Positions 1 to 5,040 of a stretch of 5,040 nt of DNA are shown here, piece after piece. Positions within the stretch are counted from its first letter, which is position 1, and every line of letters begins with the position of its first letter. A program made the position numbers and the translations under genes. Origin of the DNA: an uncultured Cetobacterium sp. (lineage in GTDB: Bacteria > Fusobacteriota > Fusobacteriia > Fusobacteriales > Fusobacteriaceae); the NCBI GenBank assembly GCA_900766645.1, contig CAAFWD010000074.1, positions 1-5,040 of the forward strand, given 5' to 3'. The notes beneath the pieces were generated by a model. That model was not told where the DNA came from. It ran no database searches and was given only the letters and a program-made list of their open reading frames with translations.

Positions 1-140
1 AGAGTTTTTATGGTGAAAAAGATGGAACTATGTGGAGAGTTGTATTGTCAGCAAATTTAAATCAATTTTTAATAGATAGAATTTATACAATAGTTGAATT
101 AATTGATATAAACGAGGATTACTATGATGTGTTTTATTGA
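1..140 (+). CDS. C-terminal end of an unrecognised protein (5' partial)
   Basis: Reading from base 3, 45 codons stay open and end at a TGA at 138-140; the gene enters from the left edge, so its start is not visible. The visible tail begins SFYGEKDGTMWRVV and ends EDYYDVFY. It has mixed hydrophobic and acidic character with an aromatic-rich terminus, and no membrane segment or cysteine. The other two plus frames stop earlier (TGA at 14-16, TAA at 58-60). The composition is protein-like (W, G, varied residues rather than only K/N/I/F), and a strong hairpin 25 nt after the stop supports a real gene end here. I do not recognise the family and assign no function. Confidence 0.72.
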   Translation, partial: SFYGEKDGTMWRVVLSANLNQFLIDRIYTIVELIDINEDYYDVFY

Positions 141-164
141 GAAAGTATGGATATACAAAAAATA

Positions 165-198
165 AAAAGAAGTTCCGGGGGGACGGAACTTCTTTTCT
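165..198 (+). terminator. Intrinsic terminator of the upstream partial gene
   Basis: A perfect 12-bp stem, AAAAGAAGTTCC (165-176) with GGAACTTCTTTT (185-196), encloses the 8-nt loop GGGGGGAC. It lies 25 nt after the TGA of the partial gene. The U-tract is short (TTTTCT) and mostly inside the stem, so termination relies on stem strength. The stem ends in AAAA/TTTT, so it could also work on the minus strand. The G6 loop is unusual in DNA this AT-rich. Confidence 0.72.
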
Positions 199-354
199 GG
201 GGGGATTAAATAAAACATTTTTCTTATTAACACTAACTATGATATTTTGACGAGGGTATATATAAAAAAGTTTTAATAAAAAGAAAATTTTTTTATTTTT
301 TTTAAAATTCCCTTAAAACTTTTAAAATTTTCTATGGAAATAACCCCAATACAA
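197..354. other. Gene-free A/T-rich spacer
   Basis: No credible ORF with a ribosome binding site is seen on either strand. The stretch begins with a second G6 run (199-204), then becomes long A and T tracts (about 264-330) that would be expected to bend. A TTGACG hexamer at 247-252 has no properly spaced -10 partner. The spacer separates the plus-strand terminator from the convergent terminator of the nucleotidase gene. Confidence 0.6.
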
Positions 355-389
355 AAGGGATAATATCAGATTAAATGATATTATCCCTT
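351..389 (-). terminator. Intrinsic terminator of the nucleotidase gene
   Basis: A perfect 14-bp stem, AAGGGATAATATCA (355-368) with TGATATTATCCCTT (376-389), has the 7-nt loop 369-375. Read on the minus strand it starts 11 nt after the nucleotidase stop codon and is followed by TTTTG (354-350). The stem's own TT extends the U-tract. Spacing, perfect pairing and the U-tract fit a Rho-independent terminator. Confidence 0.85.
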
Positions 390-400
390 AATTTTATTTA

Positions 401-2152
401 CTATCTATTTTTTATATCCTCAACAGTTATTGATCTTATATTTGTAGCTCTTCCCTCTCTAGGTAGCTCTATTTTCCCTTCATTTATAAGTTCAACTGCA
501 ATAGATTGATTTTTGTCATTAGGAAGTCCTATGATCTCCCAGTTATTATCAGGTAATCCTTCAATAACTTTTTTCTCTTGAACATATTTCATAGCTAATT
601 GCTGAATAGTTCCCTTTGTTTTTCCATAGGCAGTTTTAGAATCCCATAAAATAGGGATGTTTCTATTTTCAAAGATTCCCCCTTTTTTAGCTAACATATC
701 AAATCTATATGAGTTCATTCCAACTTTAACTTTCATATCCTCTGTTATTGGAGTTCCATCCATCAGTTTTAAATCTTTTATTCTATTTCCTTTTTCCTCT
801 CTCAGATCAATTTTATATTGTACTCCACCAAATTGATCATATAAGCTATATTTAAAAGATCTTTTATCTAAATCAAAACTTATAGTTAAATCCCCTGGTT
901 TTAAAGTATTAAAATATTCAGCAGACCACTCCATATATTTTTTCAAATCTTTTCCTGTAAACTCATAAACAGTTATCTCTCCACCAGTATATCTATAGTT
1001 ATAGGCGATATCTTTTTTCTTAATATCTCCAGCATCCCACTTAGAATCATCTCTATCTAAAGAAAGGGCAACAACTTGTGCATCACTATAATTTAACATA
1101 ACATCATGTAAAAAAGTAGAAAGTCCTGTGTCCTCCACATAGATACTTGGAATCCCTGTAACTTTATCCTTTGGCACAAGAGGGTTAGTAGCTTTTCCAA
1201 TAACTACATTAGCTTCCGCTCTTAATTTTTCATGGTAAGGAGCATATATTTCGTCCACTCTTTTACTATTTTCAACACCTTTTAAAGATACTGTTTTAGC
1301 ATCCTTTGATACAAGTTTTGATTGTTTATCAGTATCAAATTTTAAATCTACAATCGACAGATTTCTTCCATATTTATATGGTGCAGTTATGATCACTCCA
1401 TTTTCAACTTTGCTTGAAATCTCCTTATGAGCATGACCAGATAAAATTACATCTATCTCTGGAATTGCATCTGCTATATCTTTTACTCCGCTTCCAGGGA
1501 TTTCATTTTCGTTGTTATACCCCATGTGTGCAACTAAAACTATAGCGTCAACTTTTCCCTTTAATTTTTCAACTTGTGCTTTTATAGCTGGGATAGAATC
1601 TTTTACATTTAAATCATTTACATTTCCTGTATCTGCTTCAAACTTTGTAATAAGAGGAGTTGTGACACCTATGAAACCAATTTTAACACCATCTTTTTCT
1701 ACAACTGTTGATCCATTTAAAAACTCTTTTCCATCTTCTTTATAGAAAAGATTTGAAGCTAAAGTTTTCCCTTTAAAATCCTGTGTATATTTTGATAAAA
1801 CATCCAATCCAAAGTTAAACTCATGGTTTCCTGGAACAAAAATATCATATCCCATTACATTCATAACTTTTGCCACTGGATTTGGAAAAACTTTTGAAAA
1901 TTTCTCCACAGAGTTATCTTGAATTGCATCTCCCACATCAACTAAGATAACATTTTTATTATCCTTTTTCTCCTTAGATACATATGTATCTATCTGACTG
2001 AAGCTTCCAGAAACATATGAGTCACCAGAATATTCCCAAGGAATAACTCTTCCGTGAACATCTGAGCTAGATATTATTTTTATATCTACCTCTTTGGCCA
2101 ATAAAAATGACGTCGTTAAAAATCCCATTAGTACCACATTTTTTAATCTCAT
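401..2152 (-). CDS. Secreted CpdB/UshA-type 5'-nucleotidase / cyclic-nucleotide phosphodiesterase
   Basis: This 583-residue exported metallophosphoesterase probably removes phosphate from extracytoplasmic nucleotides, salvaging phosphate and nucleosides. Residues 1-19 form a signal peptide (basic start, hydrophobic core, likely cut after SFLLA); there is no lipobox cysteine. The N-terminal calcineurin-like domain (about 22-260) has the full two-metal set: D31/H33 (SDVHG), D75 (VDVGD), N109-H110-E111 (PGNHE), H209 and GHAH at 239-242. The C-terminal 5'-nucleotidase substrate domain (about 315-530) has NSYRF (480-484) and KKGGIF (489-494), where the family binds the nucleobase. The PWEY, DAIQ and NHEFNFGLDVL patterns resemble CpdB (2',3'-cyclic phosphodiesterase/3'-nucleotidase) more than UshA, but sequence alone does not fix the substrate. 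Length is typical for the family and the gene looks intact. The ATG start at 2152-2150 is set by GGGAGGA (2164-2158) five nt upstream and by the signal peptide. It is a single gene with its own terminator, divergent from the PhnA-type gene. Confidence 0.93.
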   Translation of the reverse strand: MRLKNVVLMGFLTTSFLLAKEVDIKIISSSDVHGRVIPWEYSGDSYVSGSFSQIDTYVSKEKKDNKNVILVDVGDAIQDNSVEKFSKVFPNPVAKVMNVMGYDIFVPGNHEFNFGLDVLSKYTQDFKGKTLASNLFYKEDGKEFLNGSTVVEKDGVKIGFIGVTTPLITKFEADTGNVNDLNVKDSIPAIKAQVEKLKGKVDAIVLVAHMGYNNENEIPGSGVKDIADAIPEIDVILSGHAHKEISSKVENGVIITAPYKYGRNLSIVDLKFDTDKQSKLVSKDAKTVSLKGVENSKRVDEIYAPYHEKLRAEANVVIGKATNPLVPKDKVTGIPSIYVEDTGLSTFLHDVMLNYSDAQVVALSLDRDDSKWDAGDIKKKDIAYNYRYTGGEITVYEFTGKDLKKYMEWSAEYFNTLKPGDLTISFDLDKRSFKYSLYDQFGGVQYKIDLREEKGNRIKDLKLMDGTPITEDMKVKVGMNSYRFDMLAKKGGIFENRNIPILWDSKTAYGKTKGTIQQLAMKYVQEKKVIEGLPDNNWEIIGLPNDKNQSIAVELINEGKIELPREGRATNIRSITVEDIKNR

Positions 2153-2185
2153 TTAAATCCTCCCAATTTCATATTATAAAATGTA

Positions 2186-2212
2186 ATTATATTCTAATTC
2201 TTTTTTTGTCTA
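2186..2212 (-). promoter_or_regulatory. Candidate promoter of the nucleotidase gene
   Basis: On the minus strand TAGACA (2212-2207) and TATAAT (2191-2186) are separated by 15 bp, shorter than the optimal 17. The -10 is a perfect consensus and lies about 34 bp before the start codon. A second TATAAT (2178-2173) sits closer to the gene, so the exact start of transcription is uncertain in such AT-rich DNA. Confidence 0.42.
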
Positions 2213-2225
2213 GTAGCAAGTTTTT

Positions 2226-2243
2226 ATCACATTTCAATGTAAT
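2226..2243. promoter_or_regulatory. Inverted repeat, candidate operator in the divergent promoter region
   Basis: ATCACATT (2226-2233) and AATGTAAT (2236-2243) are inverted copies matching at 7 of 8 positions around a TC centre. The element lies 14 bp beyond the candidate -35 of the nucleotidase and 28 bp before the -35 of the PhnA-type gene, where one protein could affect both. The half-site order is opposite to a CRP site (TGTGA-N6-TCACA). No regulator is identified. Confidence 0.3.
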
Positions 2244-2270
2244 TTTTTTTACAATTATTAAAAGTTATCG

Positions 2271-2299
2271 TTGTTTAAAATAAGCTATGAGAGTATAAT
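2271..2299 (+). promoter_or_regulatory. Promoter of the PhnA-type gene
   Basis: TTGTTT (2271-2276) and a perfect TATAAT (2294-2299) are separated by 17 bp. Transcription would start near 2306, giving a leader of about 23 nt that contains the ribosome binding site TAAGGAGAG (2315-2323), seven nt from AGGAG to the ATG. The spacer carries the 12-bp sequence AAGCTATGAGAG, which recurs after the gene. Confidence 0.6.
2282..2293 (+). repeat. 12-bp direct repeat, copy 1 (second copy at 2764-2775)
   Basis: AAGCTATGAGAG occurs here, between the -35 and -10 of the PhnA-type promoter, and again at 2764-2775, downstream of the same gene in the 3' arm of a small hairpin. The two copies flank the gene 482 bp apart. 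It may be a shared binding site, a trace of duplication, or chance; exact short repeats are not rare in AT-rich DNA. Confidence 0.4.
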
Positions 2300-2328
2300 C
2301 AAATTAAAAACATCTAAGGAGAGTTAAA

Positions 2329-2733
2329 ATGGCAAAAGGTTATGATCAACATATGGAAAGAAAAAATAAAGTGAGCAGTTTTGGAAAAGAGCTAACAAGA
2401 CGTGCTAAATCAAAATGTGAACTTTGTGAAGCTACAGGAGTGAGTTTAAGTGTTTTTGAAGTGCCACCTGTAAAAGAGGAACCAGAAGTAGAGAGATGTA
2501 TCTTTATTTGTGATGAGTGTAGAGATAAATTAGAAAGAATAAAAAAAGCTAAAGAGAATGATTTTAGATTTTTAACTAACTCTGTTTGGAGTGAAGTGGA
2601 TATGATAAGAGCTGTATCAATTGTACTTTTAAAAGAGATGTCTAAAAAATATTCATGGGCTGAGCAAGTTTTAGAGGACCTTTATATTGATGAGGCCACT
2701 GAAGAATTAATTGCAACTATAGATTTTGAATAA
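2329..2733 (+). CDS. PhnA-type zinc-ribbon protein (PhnA N-terminal family)
   Basis: This is a small cytoplasmic protein of 134 residues without a signal peptide or membrane segment. A basic N-terminal region (1-29, ending TRRAKSK) precedes a treble-clef or ribbon-like metal site with two CxxC knuckles, C30/C33 (CELC) and C61/C64 (CDEC). Between them is the family signature LSVFEVPP (40-47). The second half has NSVWSEV (84-90), a helical stretch and WAEQVLEDLYIDEATEEL (110-127), all familiar from the N-terminal part of PhnA-annotated proteins. The short C-terminal PhnA/YjdM domain found in many of them is absent; the protein ends soon after the DEAT helix. E. coli PhnA is named for its operon, but a direct part in phosphonate use is not established, so I infer no reaction. 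The ATG at 2329 is chosen over the internal Met at 2353 because AGGAG (2317-2321) is seven nt upstream of it. The gene is transcribed alone, divergent from the nucleotidase. Confidence 0.85.
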   Translation: MAKGYDQHMERKNKVSSFGKELTRRAKSKCELCEATGVSLSVFEVPPVKEEPEVERCIFICDECRDKLERIKKAKENDFRFLTNSVWSEVDMIRAVSIVLLKEMSKKYSWAEQVLEDLYIDEATEELIATIDFE

Positions 2734-2747
2734 TTTTTTAATTTTAT

Positions 2748-2868
2748 AGGAGAATCTCATAAAAAGCTATGAGAGAGAAAATAAGGGATTTTAACAAAAT
2801 CTGGACTTATATATCAAAAGACCTCACAGAAAGCTGTTATTGAGCTTTTTATGAGGTCGATTTTTTTT
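2748..2868 (+). ncRNA. Putative structured RNA / attenuator-like element (three hairpins)
   Basis: Just after the PhnA-type gene come three hairpins in 105 nt: CTCATA/TATGAG (2756-2761 with 2768-2773, loop AAAAGC), GATTTT/AAAATC (2787-2792 with 2796-2801, loop AAC), and the terminator (2820-2858). CTCATAAAAAGCT (2756-2768) is also perfectly complementary over 13 nt to AGCTTTTTATGAG (2843-2855), the 3' arm of the terminator. The first hairpin, the long-range pairing and the terminator are thus mutually exclusive, as in an attenuator or riboswitch expression platform. No known riboswitch core is recognised and no plus-strand gene follows within the window. It may be a structured 3' UTR, a 3'-derived small RNA or a decayed leader. 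No strong promoter of its own is seen. Confidence 0.38.
2820..2868 (+). terminator. Intrinsic terminator of the PhnA-type gene, possibly bidirectional
   Basis: The outer stem GACCTCA/TGAGGTC (2820-2826 with 2852-2858) and inner stem AAAGCT/AGCTTT (2830-2835 with 2843-2848) are joined by a symmetrical 3x3 internal loop and capped by GTTATTG. Eight T residues follow (2861-2868) after GA. It lies 86 nt after the stop codon. On the minus strand the stem is followed by TTTT, so it could also stop transcription arriving from the convergent sensor gene. Confidence 0.82.
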
Positions 2869-2916
2869 ATTTATAATTTTTAAACTTAAAAAAGGAAATT
2901 ATTGAATAATGTTGTA

Positions 2917-2961
2917 CTACAGAGGTAAGATTAAATAAAAATCTTCTAGCCTATTTCTCAT
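2917..2961 (-). other. Possible 14-codon ORF with a strong ribosome binding site
   Basis: Minus-strand ATG (2961-2959) opens 14 codons, MRNRLEDFYLILPL, to a TAG (2919-2917). GGAGGA (2977-2972) lies ten nt upstream. The ATG falls in the loop and stem of a small hairpin: ATTTCTCA (2953-2960) with TGAG (2964-2967) and AAAT (2969-2972), with one bulged T. It is 128 nt beyond the end of the sensor gene and before the possibly bidirectional terminator. There is no homologue I recognise and no clear promoter. It could be a tiny peptide, a remnant of a gene start, or chance. Confidence 0.22.
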
Positions 2962-3040
2962 GTTGAGTAAATCCTCCGAAATAAAATATAAAAAATTTGG
3001 CAAATATGATTTTTAGTAGTAGTAACGGGGTAGAAGACGA

Positions 3041-3068
3041 TTTATAAAAGTTTGAGCTCTTTTATAAA
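3041..3068. terminator. Hairpin at the 3' end of the c-di-GMP sensor gene, possible terminator
   Basis: A perfect 10-bp stem, TTTATAAAAG (3041-3050) with CTTTTATAAA (3059-3068), has an 8-nt loop. It begins 20 nt after the stop codon of the minus-strand sensor gene. On that strand the stem is followed by TCGTCTTCTACCCC, which is not a U-tract, so it would be a weak terminator or an mRNA-end stabiliser. On the plus strand the tail TTTTATTT is a better U-tract. Confidence 0.45.
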
Positions 3069-3088
3069 TTTTATTTAATCTTTTTTAT

Positions 3089-5040
3089 TTATTTTTTGCT
3101 TTTAAGAAATGCAAGAAAATCACTTTTCAATAAAGGCCTACTGATTAAATACCCCTGACCATAATCAATATCTAACTCTTTTAGAAAAGCCAGTTGATTT
3201 TCTGTCTCTATCCCTTCAGAAACTATTTTTAATTTCAAATCCTTAATCATAGATGTTAAATTTTGATATATAATTTTCCCCTTTTCCTCATTATCATCTA
3301 ATGAATCAAGTAAAGATTTATCAAATTTTATAATATCAATTGGTAAAAGCGGCAGCAATCTAGCTGTTGAGTGCCCTGCTGTAAAATCATCTAAAGATAT
3401 TTGAATAGATAGATTCTTTAAAGATGATAGTTTAGATAAAATATTTTGAATATCTGTAACTAGTATTGTTTCAGTGATCTCCACTTCAACATATTTTCCT
3501 GGAACATCATATTTTTCCAATAGCTCTTTAATAGTTGCGATTAAATCTTTTCTAGAAAAAGTTTTAACAGACAAATTAAAGGATATTTTAAAATTATCAT
3601 CAATCTCATTTGTATCTATTAGTTCTTTTATAAATTTAAAAGTCTCTTCAGCAACTTTATAGTCAACTTTATGTATAAAATTAAATTTTTCAGCTATGGG
3701 GATTAATTCATTTGGATAAACATCCCCTAAAAATTTACATTTGCATCTAATTAGAGCTTCTCCACTAATTATTTTATTAGTTGAGATATTAAATTTAGGT
3801 TGGAAAACTGCATAAAGTTCATTTAAATCTCCCTCTAACAGTTTTAAAATTTTTAACTCTCTCTCTTTTCTTTCAATGAAATCCTCATCAGCCAATTTAT
3901 ATGAGAATCCACTTTTATCCTTGGCTTTAAATAAAGCTAAATCTGAATATTTGAAAGATTTATAAATATCTGTATCCTTCTCTTTTTTGTGTAATCCAAT
4001 ACTATATGAGATATCATACTTTTTAAAAAATGGACAGAAATCTTTATATGAGCTTAATTTTTTTATAATTGTTTCAAAATCCTCAATAAAAACCCCATAG
4101 AACTCATCACCAGATATTCTAAATATATGGCTATCTGAAAACTGACTTTGTAAGAAGAATGAGATCTCTTTAATAATTGTATCTCCAAACTCATGTCCGA
4201 ACTTATCATTTAAATCTTTAAAATTATCAATATCAATAACAAATGTATACCCTGATACATCTTCACTTTGAGTATCACAAAACCTATTGAAAACATTTCT
4301 ATTTGGAAGTCCACTTAAACTATCCTTTAATAGTTCCTTTTTATGTTTATAATCTAAAATTATTTTGATTATAGCCATTAACAAAAATATTCCAAGGATT
4401 CCAGAAACAAGTAGAAATGATCTTTTATATTGAATTGTTTTTATTTTATTTAATGTTTCAATATCTTTTCTTTCTAATGCTGAACTTTGAACAATTTTAT
4501 CAAGATCAATAAGTGTTGTTAAAACCTTATTAATAATATCTCTAAGGACCTGATTATTTTGTTCAAAAGCAAAGTTAACAGGAACTTTTTCAAAGAAAGT
4601 TACATTGTATTTAGTCTGATCAAGATTATTGATAGGAGCTAAAAAATAATCGATCTCTTTTTTATTTAAAGCTTCAATTAACTCTGAGTAAGTTGAATAT
4701 GTTTTTACATTATTATAATTTCTATATTTATTTATTAATAATTTTTCAATACTAATATCCACAACTCCAGTTGTTCTAGTTTTTGTTTTATTTCCTCTTA
4801 AACCAATAGAGTATATATCTATATCATGAATTTTTTTTGAGAAAGTATTAGTAACTTTTCTTTCTGTTGTTTTAGATTTAATCCAAACATCAGGTTTTTC
4901 ATCTGAAAAGGTCACATCATTTATTTTAATATTTAACAGTTCCCCAAATTTATTTAAAAAATTAGGAGCTATCCCATGATGTCTTTGATCCTCTGGAACA
5001 TAATATGAAATCAGTGTGCTGATCTGATTTTTATATGAAA
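3089..5040 (-). CDS. Membrane c-di-GMP sensor: periplasmic SBP-like domain, GGDEF and EAL (5' partial)
   Basis: The protein probably senses a periplasmic solute and alters c-di-GMP levels. The frame stays open from the stop (3091-3089) to the window edge, 649 visible codons. The codon at 4915-4913 is GTG inside the gene; 41 more codons upstream (including YYVPEDQRHHGIAPNFL) continue a solute-binding-like fold, so the start is off-window. Numbering from 4915: residues 1-160 are the rest of that extracytoplasmic domain (type 3 solute-binding style). One membrane helix spans about 166-189. The GGDEF domain (198-340) has LSGLPNRNVF, D228, N236, D245 and an active loop SGDEF (268-272) in place of GGDEF, with no RxxD inhibitory site. 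The EAL domain (360-602) keeps the catalytic set: E386 (EAL), N447, E479, D509/D510, K530, E567 and Q587. I infer an active phosphodiesterase; the GGDEF part may make c-di-GMP or bind GTP as a regulator. Neighbouring genes suggest no operon on the visible side. Confidence 0.9.
   Translation of the reverse strand, partial: SYKNQISTLISYYVPEDQRHHGIAPNFLNKFGELLNIKINDVTFSDEKPDVWIKSKTTERKVTNTFSKKIHDIDIYSIGLRGNKTKTRTTGVVDISIEKLLINKYRNYNNVKTYSTYSELIEALNKKEIDYFLAPINNLDQTKYNVTFFEKVPVNFAFEQNNQVLRDIINKVLTTLIDLDKIVQSSALERKDIETLNKIKTIQYKRSFLLVSGILGIFLLMAIIKIILDYKHKKELLKDSLSGLPNRNVFNRFCDTQSEDVSGYTFVIDIDNFKDLNDKFGHEFGDTIIKEISFFLQSQFSDSHIFRISGDEFYGVFIEDFETIIKKLSSYKDFCPFFKKYDISYSIGLHKKEKDTDIYKSFKYSDLALFKAKDKSGFSYKLADEDFIERKERELKILKLLEGDLNELYAVFQPKFNISTNKIISGEALIRCKCKFLGDVYPNELIPIAEKFNFIHKVDYKVAEETFKFIKELIDTNEIDDNFKISFNLSVKTFSRKDLIATIKELLEKYDVPGKYVEVEITETILVTDIQNILSKLSSLKNLSIQISLDDFTAGHSTARLLPLLPIDIIKFDKSLLDSLDDNEEKGKIIYQNLTSMIKDLKLKIVSEGIETENQLAFLKELDIDYGQGYLISRPLLKSDFLAFLKSKK

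Noticed and set aside
247..266. Promoter from TTGACG with nearby TATATA/TATAAA
   Set aside because: The A/T hexamers are only a few bases from the -35, not about 17, and no gene follows on the plus strand before the convergent terminator.
1512..1745. 77-codon plus-strand ORF
   Set aside because: It lies wholly inside the nucleotidase gene on the opposite strand, and the nucleotidase motifs are intact across it. No ribosome binding site or recognisable domain is seen.
2226..2243. CRP-type binding site
   Set aside because: The half-sites are in the reverse order (TCACATT then AATGTAA) with a two-base centre instead of TGTGA-N6-TCACA.
2909..2938. 9-codon plus-strand ORF MLYYRGKIK
   Set aside because: Very short, with the purine-rich AAAGGAA about 13 nt upstream and no sign of conservation; it gives the attenuator-like element no credible target gene.
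2870..3088. Complete insertion sequence, tRNA or CRISPR array in the convergent spacer
   Set aside because: There is no transposase ORF, no cloverleaf-like fold and no regularly spaced repeats; only small hairpins are seen.
3474..3662. 62-codon plus-strand ORF
   Set aside because: It is antisense to the EAL domain of the sensor gene, whose catalytic residues cover this stretch.
4913..4915. GTG as the start of the GGDEF-EAL gene
   Set aside because: The frame stays open for 41 more codons to the window edge and those residues continue the extracytoplasmic domain. No ribosome binding site precedes the GTG, and a start here would leave no signal or first membrane segment.

Overview
The window is AT-rich DNA in the style of a Fusobacteriota chromosome (Fusobacterium, Cetobacterium or Ilyobacter type). 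This is inferred from base composition, codon use (AGA, ATA, TTA, AAA favoured), strong GGAGG-type ribosome binding sites and the flavour of the proteins. It is not proven by any marker gene. An exported nucleotidase with a clear signal peptide and a membrane-anchored c-di-GMP protein suggest a Gram-negative-like envelope.

Layout, left to right. Positions 1-140 hold the 3' end of an unrecognised plus-strand gene, followed by a strong hairpin (165-196) with an odd G6 loop and a second G6 run just after it. Positions 197-354 are a low-complexity A/T stretch without a convincing gene. A perfect 14-bp hairpin (355-389) then ends the minus-strand gene at 401-2152, a complete secreted CpdB/UshA-type 5'-nucleotidase or cyclic-nucleotide phosphodiesterase. 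A divergent promoter region (2153-2328) separates it from a small plus-strand PhnA-type zinc-ribbon protein (2329-2733). Downstream of that gene lies a compact structured stretch (2748-2868) of three hairpins ending in an intrinsic terminator. Its 5' part can pair perfectly over 13 nt with the 3' arm of the terminator, which looks like an attenuator. A convergent intergenic region (2870-3088) follows. It holds small hairpins and a 14-codon minus-strand ORF with a good ribosome binding site. The right end (3089-5040) is a large minus-strand gene for a sensor with a periplasmic solute-binding-like domain, a membrane segment, a GGDEF domain and an EAL domain. It runs off the window, and the GTG at 4915 is not its true start.

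How the genes relate: the nucleotidase (release of phosphate and nucleosides outside the cytoplasm) and the PhnA-type protein share a divergent promoter region with a central inverted repeat, so they may be co-regulated. PhnA naming suggests a phosphorus link, but the biochemical role of PhnA proteins is not established. The c-di-GMP sensor appears to be an independent unit. I see no complete mobile element, CRISPR array, tRNA or rRNA. The best candidate for something undescribed is the attenuator-like RNA downstream of the PhnA-type gene, which has no obvious gene to control.
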